This document shows positions 34,324 through 41,377 of a stretch of DNA of 64,000 bases, in pieces. The notes beneath the pieces were generated by a model, which ran no database searches, had not been told where the DNA came from, and saw only the letters and a program-made list of their open reading frames with translations. This DNA comes from Candidatus Pristimantibacillus lignocellulolyticus. Lineage in GTDB: Bacteria > Bacillota > Bacilli > Paenibacillales > Paenibacillaceae. The stretch covers positions 2,729,001 through 2,793,000 of the forward strand of contig CP097899.1 in NCBI GenBank assembly GCA_023639215.1, read 5' to 3'. The position numbers and the translations under genes are program-made. Numbering within the stretch: the first letter of the stretch is position 1; each line of letters starts with the position of its first letter.

Positions 34324-34352
34324 TTGATTATGATGCTTTCGTGGAGTATGAT
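34324..34352 (+). promoter_or_regulatory. Sigma-A promoter of the LacI-type regulator
   Basis: TTGATT (34324-34329), 17-base spacer, TATGAT (34347-34352). The start of transcription would be near 34359, leaving a leader of about 80 bases. Confidence 0.65.
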
Positions 34353-34363
34353 AATATTGTAAT

Positions 34364-34387
34364 TTGTTAAGTAAATTTATTAACTAA
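34364..34387. promoter_or_regulatory. Inverted-repeat operator candidate just downstream of the promoter
   Basis: GTTAA-N9-TTAAC within a larger near-symmetrical AT-rich box (TTGTTAA ... TTAACTAA). Its position right after the expected transcription start suits a repressor, perhaps the regulator itself. Confidence 0.5.
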
Positions 34388-34440
34388 ACATTTATAGTAA
34401 CGATGTCAGACGAGAAGCTACTATAGAAAGAGGTTATCTT

Positions 34441-35475
34441 ATCGCTACAATTCGCCAAATCGCGCAACTAGCTGAAGTGTCCACTGCAACAGTATCTCGA
34501 GTGCTGAATAATGATACTACGCTTAGCACAAGTGTTGAAACTCGTGAACGTATTTTTGCAATAGCCGAGGAACTTAATTATAAGCCACAACGTTTGAAGA
34601 AATTGGTACAAGAAATGCAACGCTCATCTTTGCAAATTGGATTGTTATTCTGGTCCACGACAGAAGAAGAAAAGAACGATCCATACTTTGCAGCAGTTCG
34701 TAGAGGAATAGAAATTCATTGTGAGCAGTTAGGCATTGCTATTACGAAAATCATTCGCGGGGATTATACAACCGCATATGAAGATGCAGCAGAGCTAGAT
34801 GGTTTATTAGTTGTAGGTTCGATTGAAGTGCAAGATGTTCTAGATATTTTCCCTCGACCAGATCGAATCGTGTTCGTCAATCACGGTGAAGAACTATTAG
34901 ACTATGATTCTGTTCATCTGAATTTTGAAGGAGCAATTAGAACATCCTATCAATACTTGACAAGTTTAGGTCATGAGAAAATTGGATTTATCGGTGGTGT
35001 AGAGAGGGTTCATTCTTTGCGAGAACCTGGCGCATTGAGACAATCTCAAGAGCATCGTTATGTTGCTTATTCTCGTATGATGCGTGAATATGGGCAACAT
35101 TATGCTTGTGTAGAATGGGTAGATGATTGGTCATCACAAGGTGGATATGAAGCCATGAAACGTATACTAGCTAGAAGTGATCGACCATCGGCTTGTCTTA
35201 TTGCAAGTGATCATATGGCAGTCGGGGCATTACATGCGTTACATGAAGCAGGTGTGTCTGTACCGAAAGAAATATCAATTGTCGGCTTTAACGATATTGA
35301 ACTTGCTGGATTTGTTAATCCTCCATTATCTACGGTTCATGCGCATACTGAATTACTAGGTGAAACCGCAGTTAAAATGCTAGTTGAAAGAATGGAAGGC
35401 CGAAAAGTCGCTATGCAAGTTAAGTTGAATACAACATTCGTTGAACGTGAAAGCTGTATGAAGTTTAGCAATTGA
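34441..35475 (+). CDS. LacI/GalR-family repressor, apparent ATC start codon
   Basis: The frame reads ATIRQIAQLAEVSTATVSRV (residues 2-21), the full LacI helix-turn-helix and hinge. The only start codon matching that family beginning and AAAGAGG is ATC at 34441. The next GTG (34477) would delete the first helix. No in-frame ATG, GTG or TTG lies between the upstream stop (34381) and the helix. The effector domain (about residues 63-344) has the sugar-binding fold (IGLLFWST, HLNFEGAIRTSYQYL, SACLIASDHMAVGAL, VGFNDIELAGF). It probably represses the alpha-galactosidase gene that follows. An ATC start would make expression low, suitable for a repressor. Confidence 0.82.
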   Translation: MATIRQIAQLAEVSTATVSRVLNNDTTLSTSVETRERIFAIAEELNYKPQRLKKLVQEMQRSSLQIGLLFWSTTEEEKNDPYFAAVRRGIEIHCEQLGIAITKIIRGDYTTAYEDAAELDGLLVVGSIEVQDVLDIFPRPDRIVFVNHGEELLDYDSVHLNFEGAIRTSYQYLTSLGHEKIGFIGGVERVHSLREPGALRQSQEHRYVAYSRMMREYGQHYACVEWVDDWSSQGGYEAMKRILARSDRPSACLIASDHMAVGALHALHEAGVSVPKEISIVGFNDIELAGFVNPPLSTVHAHTELLGETAVKMLVERMEGRKVAMQVKLNTTFVERESCMKFSN

Positions 35476-35557
35476 TAAACGTATCAGTTTAGACTAGTGA
35501 TGGCTAATATATTCGAAGCCAACTAAGAGACATCAATCAAATATTAGGAGTGTAACT

Positions 35558-37747
35558 ATGATCTCATATAACGAAGCTACAAGAGTGTTTCACCTACAAT
35601 CACAACATACAAGCTATGCTGTGAAGATTACGAATCAAGGTCATATTGCTCATATTTATTGGGGACGTAAAGTATCAGGAGAATACCTAGATGACTTGTA
35701 TCAACTTAATTTAAGAAATTCATTCACACCAAGTACTGATTTGGATCAACTTGAATATTCATTAGATACACTACACCAAGAGCTACCTGCTTATGGTGAT
35801 TCTGATTTCCGTTCTCCGGCTTATCAGTTCCAATTACCTAATGGTAGTACGGTTACTGATTTCCGCTATGAGTCTCATGAAATTATTAACGGTAAACCGA
35901 AGCTAGATGGTCTACCTAGCGTCTATGCTGAAACTAATGATGAAGCTCAAACTTTACTCATTACCCTTCGAGATCAACTTACGAATGCAGTAATCGTATT
36001 ATCCTATACCGCATTCCGTGATTTCAGTGCAATTACACGTTCTGTACAATATCGTAATGAAGGTACAGACGTATTGAACTTGAATCGTGCGCTAAGTATG
36101 AATGTAGATATGCCAGGTTACAACTATGAAATGCTTCAATTATCTGGTACATGGGTGCGAGAGCGTTATATTCATCGTCGTAAATTAGAGCCAGGTATGC
36201 AATCGATCGAAAGTCGTCGTGGATCAAGCAGTCACGTACAAAATCCATTTCTTGCGTTAGTAAGTGAAGGTGCAACGGAGCAACATGGTGATGTATATGG
36301 TGTTAACTTTGTATACAGTGGTAATTTTATTGCTGGTGTTGAAGTAGATCCCTATTTGCACTCTCGTCTATTTATGGGAATTAACCCATTTGACTTCAAC
36401 TGGAAGCTTGAAGCGGGTGAGACATTCCAAGCTCCTGAAGTTGTAATGGTACATTCACATGAAGGTATCGGTGGGATGTCTCGTCGTTTCCATGATCTAT
36501 ATCGTAGTCGTCTAACACGTGGCGAGTTCAGAGATAAAGTTCGTCCGATCCTCGTGAACAACTGGGAGGCAACTTACTTCGATTTCAATGAAGAAAAGAT
36601 TGAGGCCATTGCACAAGCAGGACAGGAACTTGGTATTGAGTTGTTCGTACTTGATGATGGTTGGTTTGGCAAACGTGATAATGATACCACTTCACTAGGA
36701 GATTGGTTTGTTGATCGTAAGAAACTACCTAATGGTCTTGAAAGTTTAGTGAAAAAGGTACGTGATCTAGGGTTAGAATTTGGTCTTTGGTTCGAGCCGG
36801 AGATGATCTCACCTGAAAGTGAATTGTACCGAAATCATCCGGACTGGTGTCTTCATGTAGATGGTCGTCGACGTACGGAAGCTCGTAATCAGTTAGTTCT
36901 AGATCTTTCACGTGAAGATGTCCAAAATTATATTGTAGAAACCATTTCTGATGTGCTTGCAAGCGCCCCGATTACGTATGTGAAATGGGATATGAATCGT
37001 AATATGACAGAGATTGGATCAGCTCTATTACCAGCAGATCGTCAACGTGAAACGGCTCATCGATATATGCTTGGACTATATAATGTAATGGAACGTATTA
37101 CTTCAGCATTCCCACATATATTATTTGAATCTTGCTCTGGTGGTGGAGGACGTTTTGATGCGGGTATGCTGTACTACATGCCACAAACATGGACAAGTGA
37201 TAATAGTGACGCGATTTCTCGTCTGAAAATTCAATACGGTACAAGTATCGTATATCCAGTAAGTGCTATGGGGGCACACGTATCTGCTGTGCCGAATCAT
37301 CAAGTTAATCGAATGACTTCACTTGAGACTAGAGGCAATGTAGCGTTATCTGGTAACTTCGGTTATGAGCTTGATCTGTCTAAATTCTCTGATGAAGAGA
37401 AGGAACTTGTGAAAGAGCAAATTGAGCTTTGCAAAGATATTCGTCCGATTGTTTCATTCGGCGACTTCTATCGTTTATTAAGTCCATTTGAAGGCAATGA
37501 AACTTCTTGGATGTTTGTGTCTAAAGATAAGTCTGAAGCATTTGTGGTATATGTGAAAGTACTACAAGAACCTAACGGTGCTATTGGTCGTTTCCGACTA
37601 CAAGGGCTTGATCCGAATAAAACATATCGTTTAGAAGGTCAAAATGGTGGAGTATTTGCGGGAGATCAATTGATGTATGCAGGCCATCCGGTTCCACAGT
37701 TCTATGGTGACTTCCAAAGTTGTGTATATCGTCTAACTGCGCTTTAA
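35558..37747 (+). CDS. Alpha-galactosidase, glycoside hydrolase family 36
   Basis: This 729-residue cytoplasmic enzyme has the subgroup layout: N-terminal beta-supersandwich (about 1-330), catalytic barrel (about 335-640) and C-terminal beta domain. The nucleophile Asp478 lies in YVKWDMNRN and the acid/base Asp548 in WTSDNSDA. These are the same numbers reported for the 729-residue Geobacillus AgaA-type enzymes. LDDGWFG, GLWFEPEM and SCSGGGGRFD line the substrate pocket. It removes terminal alpha-1,6-galactose from melibiose, raffinose or galactomannan oligomers. Preceded by AGGAGTG and by the LacI-type regulator. No transporter gene is adjacent. Confidence 0.95.
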   Translation: MISYNEATRVFHLQSQHTSYAVKITNQGHIAHIYWGRKVSGEYLDDLYQLNLRNSFTPSTDLDQLEYSLDTLHQELPAYGDSDFRSPAYQFQLPNGSTVTDFRYESHEIINGKPKLDGLPSVYAETNDEAQTLLITLRDQLTNAVIVLSYTAFRDFSAITRSVQYRNEGTDVLNLNRALSMNVDMPGYNYEMLQLSGTWVRERYIHRRKLEPGMQSIESRRGSSSHVQNPFLALVSEGATEQHGDVYGVNFVYSGNFIAGVEVDPYLHSRLFMGINPFDFNWKLEAGETFQAPEVVMVHSHEGIGGMSRRFHDLYRSRLTRGEFRDKVRPILVNNWEATYFDFNEEKIEAIAQAGQELGIELFVLDDGWFGKRDNDTTSLGDWFVDRKKLPNGLESLVKKVRDLGLEFGLWFEPEMISPESELYRNHPDWCLHVDGRRRTEARNQLVLDLSREDVQNYIVETISDVLASAPITYVKWDMNRNMTEIGSALLPADRQRETAHRYMLGLYNVMERITSAFPHILFESCSGGGGRFDAGMLYYMPQTWTSDNSDAISRLKIQYGTSIVYPVSAMGAHVSAVPNHQVNRMTSLETRGNVALSGNFGYELDLSKFSDEEKELVKEQIELCKDIRPIVSFGDFYRLLSPFEGNETSWMFVSKDKSEAFVVYVKVLQEPNGAIGRFRLQGLDPNKTYRLEGQNGGVFAGDQLMYAGHPVPQFYGDFQSCVYRLTAL

Positions 37748-37784
37748 TAAGAACTATTAATCATAGTATGTTTTGAATAAACTA

Positions 37785-37832
37785 GACCCAATAAGATAGA
37801 CACTTTCAAAGGTCATCTTATTGAGTCTTTTT
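37785..37832 (+). terminator. Intrinsic terminator of the alpha-galactosidase gene
   Basis: GACCCAATAAGAT pairs with ATCTTATTGAGTC (one mismatch), followed by TTTTT. Confidence 0.85.
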
Positions 37833-37886
37833 GTTAGTAATAAGAAAACTATTAACTGAATGTCTTAGTATTTCATAGAAATTATA

Positions 37887-37917
37887 TTGAGCTTGACGTT
37901 ACGTCAACCTTTATAAT
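37887..37917 (+). promoter_or_regulatory. MerR-type promoter with 19-base spacer and central dyad
   Basis: TTGAGC (37887-37892) and TATAAT (37912-37917) are separated by 19 bases, too long for normal use and typical of MerR-activated promoters. The spacer holds the perfect dyad TTGACG-TTA-CGTCAA (37893-37907). The MerR gene begins 33 bases later, so autoregulation is likely. Confidence 0.72.
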
Positions 37918-37949
37918 GAAGATAAATAGATCATTTGGAGGCTGATACT

Positions 37950-38756
37950 ATGTATCGAATTGGACAATTTGCCAAATTGACAGGTGTTACCGAGAGAACG
38001 TTACGATATTACGACAAAAAGGGATTACTGAAACCTACATTACGCGTTGATGGAGGATATCGTTATTACTCTAAAGAAGACCTCGTTCAACTCCAAAAAA
38101 TATTAACGATGAAGTATTTGAATTTTTCACTAGAGGATATAGCAGATACATTAGCGGATGAGAAAGTATCTATGGCTGAAGTATTCGATCAGCAGCATGA
38201 ATGGCTTATAAAAAAGCGAGATGAGCTTAATGGAATTATTGAATCGCTTGATCGCATCAAAAAGATAACTTCTAAAGTTGATTCAATTTCTGCAGGCTTC
38301 CTGCTATTAATGATTCATAATTTGCAAAACGAGAATAAGCAACGCGAGCATCTCCTTATGCATTTACCTTCACAAATAGTGAACGTCATATTTCAAGATG
38401 ATCAACATATGGAAGAGAAGCTTGAATTAGAAATGAAAATGGTGACGCTACTATCGCAAATATTGGAGCTTCAACAACAAGGTATATCTCATACTTCGGA
38501 GGAGGCTATTTCAGTAGGATTGTCTCTATATAGTATGCTTGCAGAACTATTGATGAAAGCGACAAAGAATATGACAGAGGAGGAAAAAGAGAAATTGCAG
38601 CTGTTCGAAAAGGATCAGGATGCACTTGATCCAGCTCTTTTTCCAAGTATTTTAAGTAAAGAAGAAACAGATTATATCGACAATTTAATGGAGCTTGTAG
38701 ATATCATCTATCATACACAGTTGGAGCAGGAAAGTGAGCAAGAGATTAGAATATGA
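37950..38756 (+). CDS. MerR-family transcriptional regulator
   Basis: The start is the ATG at 37950, nine bases after TTTGGAGG; a TTG at 37935 is part of that RBS. The 268-residue protein has an N-terminal winged helix (residues 1-70; YRIGQFAKLTGVTERTLRYY, YDKKGLLKP, GGYRYYSKEDL). A dimerisation coiled coil (about 75-115) and a mostly helical acidic effector domain of about 150 residues follow. No cysteine pattern for metal binding is visible, so an organic effector is more likely. No obvious target gene is adjacent except itself. Confidence 0.88.
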   Translation: MYRIGQFAKLTGVTERTLRYYDKKGLLKPTLRVDGGYRYYSKEDLVQLQKILTMKYLNFSLEDIADTLADEKVSMAEVFDQQHEWLIKKRDELNGIIESLDRIKKITSKVDSISAGFLLLMIHNLQNENKQREHLLMHLPSQIVNVIFQDDQHMEEKLELEMKMVTLLSQILELQQQGISHTSEEAISVGLSLYSMLAELLMKATKNMTEEEKEKLQLFEKDQDALDPALFPSILSKEETDYIDNLMELVDIIYHTQLEQESEQEIRI

Positions 38757-38780
38757 CGTGATCTAGGAAAATTATAAATA

Positions 38781-38818
38781 AAGGCAAGCTCACTTTCTAG
38801 CGAAAATGAGCTTGCCTT
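38781..38818. terminator. Shared bidirectional terminator between convergent genes
   Basis: AAGGCAAGCTCA pairs with TGAGCTTGCCTT; an inner TTTC/GAAA pair closes a TAGC loop. It lies between the MerR gene (plus) and the GreA-like gene (minus). Confidence 0.85.
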
Positions 38819-38838
38819 TGTAGTTTTTTGTAGAGAAG

Positions 38839-39270
38839 TTACGTGAGTTGTTCTTTAATGCTAATGACACGAATCGTCATTGTTCCAGCTGGTGTCGAAA
38901 GTTCCATTTGCTTATGTAATGGAGCTAGTAGCAGTTGACTTCCTACAGGTGAAAGCAATGATATTTTCCCTTGCTCTGGATCGATCTCATCCGGAGCAAC
39001 AATGCTATAGGTATCGATAAAGCCATCTTCTACATATTCAATCTCAACATTAGTATTCAGCATAACGAGCTGTTCCTCAGGCGCGTTATGAAGCGTAAGT
39101 CTCCTCTTAATCTCTTGCATATAACTTTCAAGTAGTTGTTCCAGTTCTTTCGTTAGTCCATGTTGCTTCAATATATATTTCTCAAGCTGTTTACTACGCA
39201 GTTCTTCAATAATGACAAGCTGCTCTTCATAATGGTGCAGTTGCACTTTCCATTCAACACTATGGTTCAT
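38839..39270 (-). CDS. GreA/GreB-family transcription factor-like protein
   Basis: The start ATG at 39270 follows GGGGAGG by nine bases; a GTG at 39291 is upstream of that RBS. The 143 residues consist of an N-terminal helical part (about 1-60), which is less regular than a classical GreA coiled coil. A C-terminal FKBP-like domain follows (IVAPDEIDPEQGKISLLSPV, in part; LLLAPLHKQMELSTPAG; IRVISI). Gre factors stimulate transcript cleavage by stalled RNA polymerase; this one may be a divergent member or a polymerase secondary-channel regulator. It overlaps a 24-codon upstream ORF by 11 bases. Confidence 0.8.
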   Translation of the reverse strand: MNHSVEWKVQLHHYEEQLVIIEELRSKQLEKYILKQHGLTKELEQLLESYMQEIKRRLTLHNAPEEQLVMLNTNVEIEYVEDGFIDTYSIVAPDEIDPEQGKISLLSPVGSQLLLAPLHKQMELSTPAGTMTIRVISIKEQLT

Positions 39271-39334
39271 AGTAGATTTCCTCCCCGACACTTACCATAT
39301 ACGCCAACATATCGACGTTACGTACATTTGACAT
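39260..39334 (-). CDS. Small 24-residue ORF overlapping the GreA-like gene
   Basis: On the minus strand AAGGAGG is followed, after a good spacing, by an ATG at 39334 and 24 codons beginning MSNVRNVDMLAYM and ending EEIYYEP. The stop TAG at 39260-39262 lies inside the start of the GreA-like gene, and the GreA-like RBS lies inside this ORF. The arrangement is typical of translational coupling. I do not recognise the peptide. It may be a small protein or a leader that tunes translation of the GreA-like gene. Confidence 0.55.
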   Translation of the reverse strand: MSNVRNVDMLAYMVSVGEEIYYEP

Positions 39335-39435
39335 AGTTAATTCCTCCTTAACAATTTCAAGTGAAACTCAAAGCTGTCAGATTGCGATTCTAGCTTCGTG
39401 TAACATAAAGTCTATCGAAGTATTAGATCGTAGTA

Positions 39436-39469
39436 TAAAAAGACCCTCCATTGAGCTTGAATGGGGTCT
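39436..39469 (-). terminator. Minus-strand hairpin with T-run
   Basis: Read on the minus strand, AGACCCCAT and ATGGAGGGTCT pair (with a bulge) and are followed by TTTTTATAC. It lies upstream of the 24-codon ORF, so it is either the end of an unidentified minus-strand transcript or an attenuator in that operon's leader. Confidence 0.5.
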
Positions 39470-39815
39470 CCTTTAATAGTATCAAATTAACCAAATAAGT
39501 CTATAAGGTAACTGTAAATTGTACCTCAGATTTGGATAACGAAGTAATTAATGCGAAGAAATAATAAGTAACAAAGGGCATACTAAAAAGTTGACATACT
39601 TCTCATAATTAGTTCATTTTGGGGTTGAAATAGTATAGATTTATTTCAAAAGTATCGTTTTCTCACATTTTTCAGAATAAATTCAGAAAAAAATACGGGT
39701 GAAAATTTCAGTTGAAAAATATATGAAAGTATGCTGAAAACTGTAGGTGTGACAAGGGATTAGAATGATTTTGCGAATAATAAATTGCAAATAAAAATAA
39801 TGGAACCGCTCTAAT

Positions 39816-39882
39816 AATCTTCATCTAATCTTCATCTATGTAAAAATCCTAATGAAAATGGGCTTCAATGCTATGCTATAAT
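39816..39882 (+). promoter_or_regulatory. 11-base direct repeats and -10 element upstream of a SleB-like gene
   Basis: AATCTTCATCT occurs twice in perfect tandem (39816-39826, 39827-39837). TATAAT follows at 39877-39882 with a poor -35 region. Eleven-base spacing is usual for OmpR/PhoB-type activators. Confidence 0.5.
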
Positions 39883-39931
39883 GCTAAACATACATTACCT
39901 CAAGCAATAAAAAGATTAGTCGGGAGGACTT

Positions 39932-40918
39932 ATGTTAAAACTAATAATGAAAGTAAGCAGATTGAGCGTGCTAGCAATCGTAGCCATCGCACTACTTACT
40001 GTAGTTCCATTCTCAGTATCCGCAGCTGCAGATCAACGAGAGGTTGAAGATGCAAAAGTTATGTTGAATGGTAGTTCACTTAAGCTAGAATCTCCACTAC
40101 ATATGGTAAATGGTAGAGTATATGTGCCGGTAGGATTAGTATCCAAATCATTAAGTGCGTCAGTAAGCTGGGATTCTAACACACAAGAAGCAACAATCAT
40201 TACGAAAAGTAACGATGAGGTAGTATTCGGTAATGAAGTTCCTACAGTGTATTTTAATGATCAGCGTTATAAGCTTGAAGCAGCGCCTTACCTATATGAT
40301 AGTAGATTGTATGTACCTGTTCGTTATATAGCCGAAATTGCACATGCTACGGCGGCTTGGGACATTGATAAGAAAGTGCTGACGTTAACGAGTGTACCGC
40401 TTGCAGTCGTAAGTGAAGAAAATTCATTAGCTAAGATTAGTGCGGATAATAACTTGACGCAAGCAGAAGTTGTAAAGAGAAATAAATTTTCCTCAAAAGA
40501 TCAAGTTAAGAATGGGATGAAACTAGCAGTTATATTACCTTCAATCCTTGATGAAAAAGCAAAACCATTTACAAATGAAGAATATCAATTGCTTGCTAAG
40601 ATCGTTCAAGTCGAGTCTGGATACGAGTCTTATGAAGGTCAATTAGCAGTGGCGAATGTAATATTGAACCGTGTAGCAAGCTCTAATTTCCCTGATACAA
40701 TTAAAGACGTTATCTATTCAGGAAAACAATTCCCACCAGCACATAATGGCTTACTTGCCAAAGCAGTACCAAATGCAAGTGTCTTACAAGCAGCTAAAGA
40801 TGCTTTGAATGGTAAGAACAATGTTGAAGGGGCAGTATACTTCTTCAATCCTAAATATTCAAGTGGGTCTAATCTAACGGTTGTAGCTACCATTGGAAAC
40901 CATCGCTTTGCTAAATAG
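39932..40918 (+). CDS. Secreted SleB-type cell-wall hydrolase with stalk domain
   Basis: The protein has 328 residues. A signal peptide ends near VSAAA (residue 31). A copper-amine-oxidase-N type domain (about 38-155; VMLNGSSLKL, GRVYVPVGLVSKSL, SRLYVPVRYIAEIA) is followed by a linker and the Hydrolase_2 domain (about 215-328; AKIVQVESGYESYEGQLAVA, VILNRV, AVYFFNPKY, IGNHRFAK). The Glu in the VESG motif is the likely catalytic acid by analogy with SleB/CwlJ lytic enzymes of spore cortex. GGGAGG precedes the ATG. A paralogue lies at 53431. A role in cortex or vegetative wall turnover is inferred. Confidence 0.86.
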   Translation: MLKLIMKVSRLSVLAIVAIALLTVVPFSVSAAADQREVEDAKVMLNGSSLKLESPLHMVNGRVYVPVGLVSKSLSASVSWDSNTQEATIITKSNDEVVFGNEVPTVYFNDQRYKLEAAPYLYDSRLYVPVRYIAEIAHATAAWDIDKKVLTLTSVPLAVVSEENSLAKISADNNLTQAEVVKRNKFSSKDQVKNGMKLAVILPSILDEKAKPFTNEEYQLLAKIVQVESGYESYEGQLAVANVILNRVASSNFPDTIKDVIYSGKQFPPAHNGLLAKAVPNASVLQAAKDALNGKNNVEGAVYFFNPKYSSGSNLTVVATIGNHRFAK

Positions 40919-40931
40919 CGTATAATATTTT

Positions 40932-40980
40932 ATAACCTTCATTCTGATTGCTCACACTATCGGATGAAGGTTATTTTTGT
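40932..40980 (+). terminator. Intrinsic terminator of the SleB-like gene
   Basis: ATAACCTTCAT pairs with ATGAAGGTTAT, followed by TTTTTG. Confidence 0.88.
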
Positions 40981-41084
40981 ATTGTATAGGCATATAGTCA
41001 TCAGAATAATTTACCGTGATCTAAAGCGAAGCGACAATAAACTCCATAAAAACACAATATTTTTATCGGAATCCAAAAAAATGG

Positions 41085-41113
41085 TTGAATTTGGTGTAAG
41101 ATCAAATTATAAT
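41085..41113 (+). promoter_or_regulatory. Sigma-A promoter in an intergenic region
   Basis: TTGAAT (41085-41090), exactly 17 bases, TATAAT (41108-41113). No gene follows within 250 bases. Confidence 0.6.
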
Positions 41114-41119
41114 GAAACT

Positions 41120-41256
41120 AATAGTTCTAAAGTAACAATGAGTAGGACTAGTAGAATATAGTTTCGAAACTAGATGAACAATAATATAGTAGAATAATTA
41201 GTATAATAGAACAATAGTAGCAGTTCAAAGGGGATGCCAAAGGCATCCTTTTTTTT
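41120..41256 (+). ncRNA. Candidate small RNA of about 137 bases
   Basis: It is bounded by the promoter at 41085-41113 and by a perfect terminator hairpin (GGATGCC-AAA-GGCATCC with T8, 41232-41256). It contains a 14-base palindrome TAGTTTCGAAACTA (near 41159-41172) and no ORF with an RBS. It could instead be a long leader of the next gene, but that gene has its own -10 elements after the terminator. No known family was recognised. Confidence 0.42.
41231..41256 (+). terminator. Perfect intrinsic terminator
   Basis: GGATGCC-AAA-GGCATCC followed by eight T, more than 300 bases downstream of the previous coding region. Confidence 0.9.
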
Positions 41257-41306
41257 GTTGTTATTTGTAATAATAGCTCTTATCCTGCGTAAACATCATA
41301 TATTTT

Positions 41307-41336
41307 TTGGCAATAATGACGAAATTTCCTTATAAT
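41307..41336 (+). promoter_or_regulatory. Promoter of the TcaA-like operon
   Basis: TTGGCA, 18 bases, TATAAT (41331-41336). A second TATAAT lies at 41341-41346. Confidence 0.5.
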
Positions 41337-41377
41337 ATGCTATAATTACCCTATTATTTAGATAGGGGTGTATCACG

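Larger units (their letters stand above)
39335..39931. other. Intergenic region of about 600 bases
   Basis: It holds a minus-strand terminator-like hairpin (39441-39469), an imperfect dyad near 39508-39526 and, at its right end, direct repeats and a TATAAT serving the gene at 39932. Otherwise it is AT-rich with no credible ORF. Confidence 0.55.

Noticed and set aside
39591..39620. TTGACA at 39591 as a promoter for the SleB-like gene
   Set aside because: No -10 element lies at 16-18 bases; the TATAAT at 39877 is better placed.
40964..41161. 65-codon ORF in the gap before the TcaA-like operon
   Set aside because: No RBS; it starts inside the preceding terminator hairpin and contains a clear promoter, consistent with non-coding DNA.
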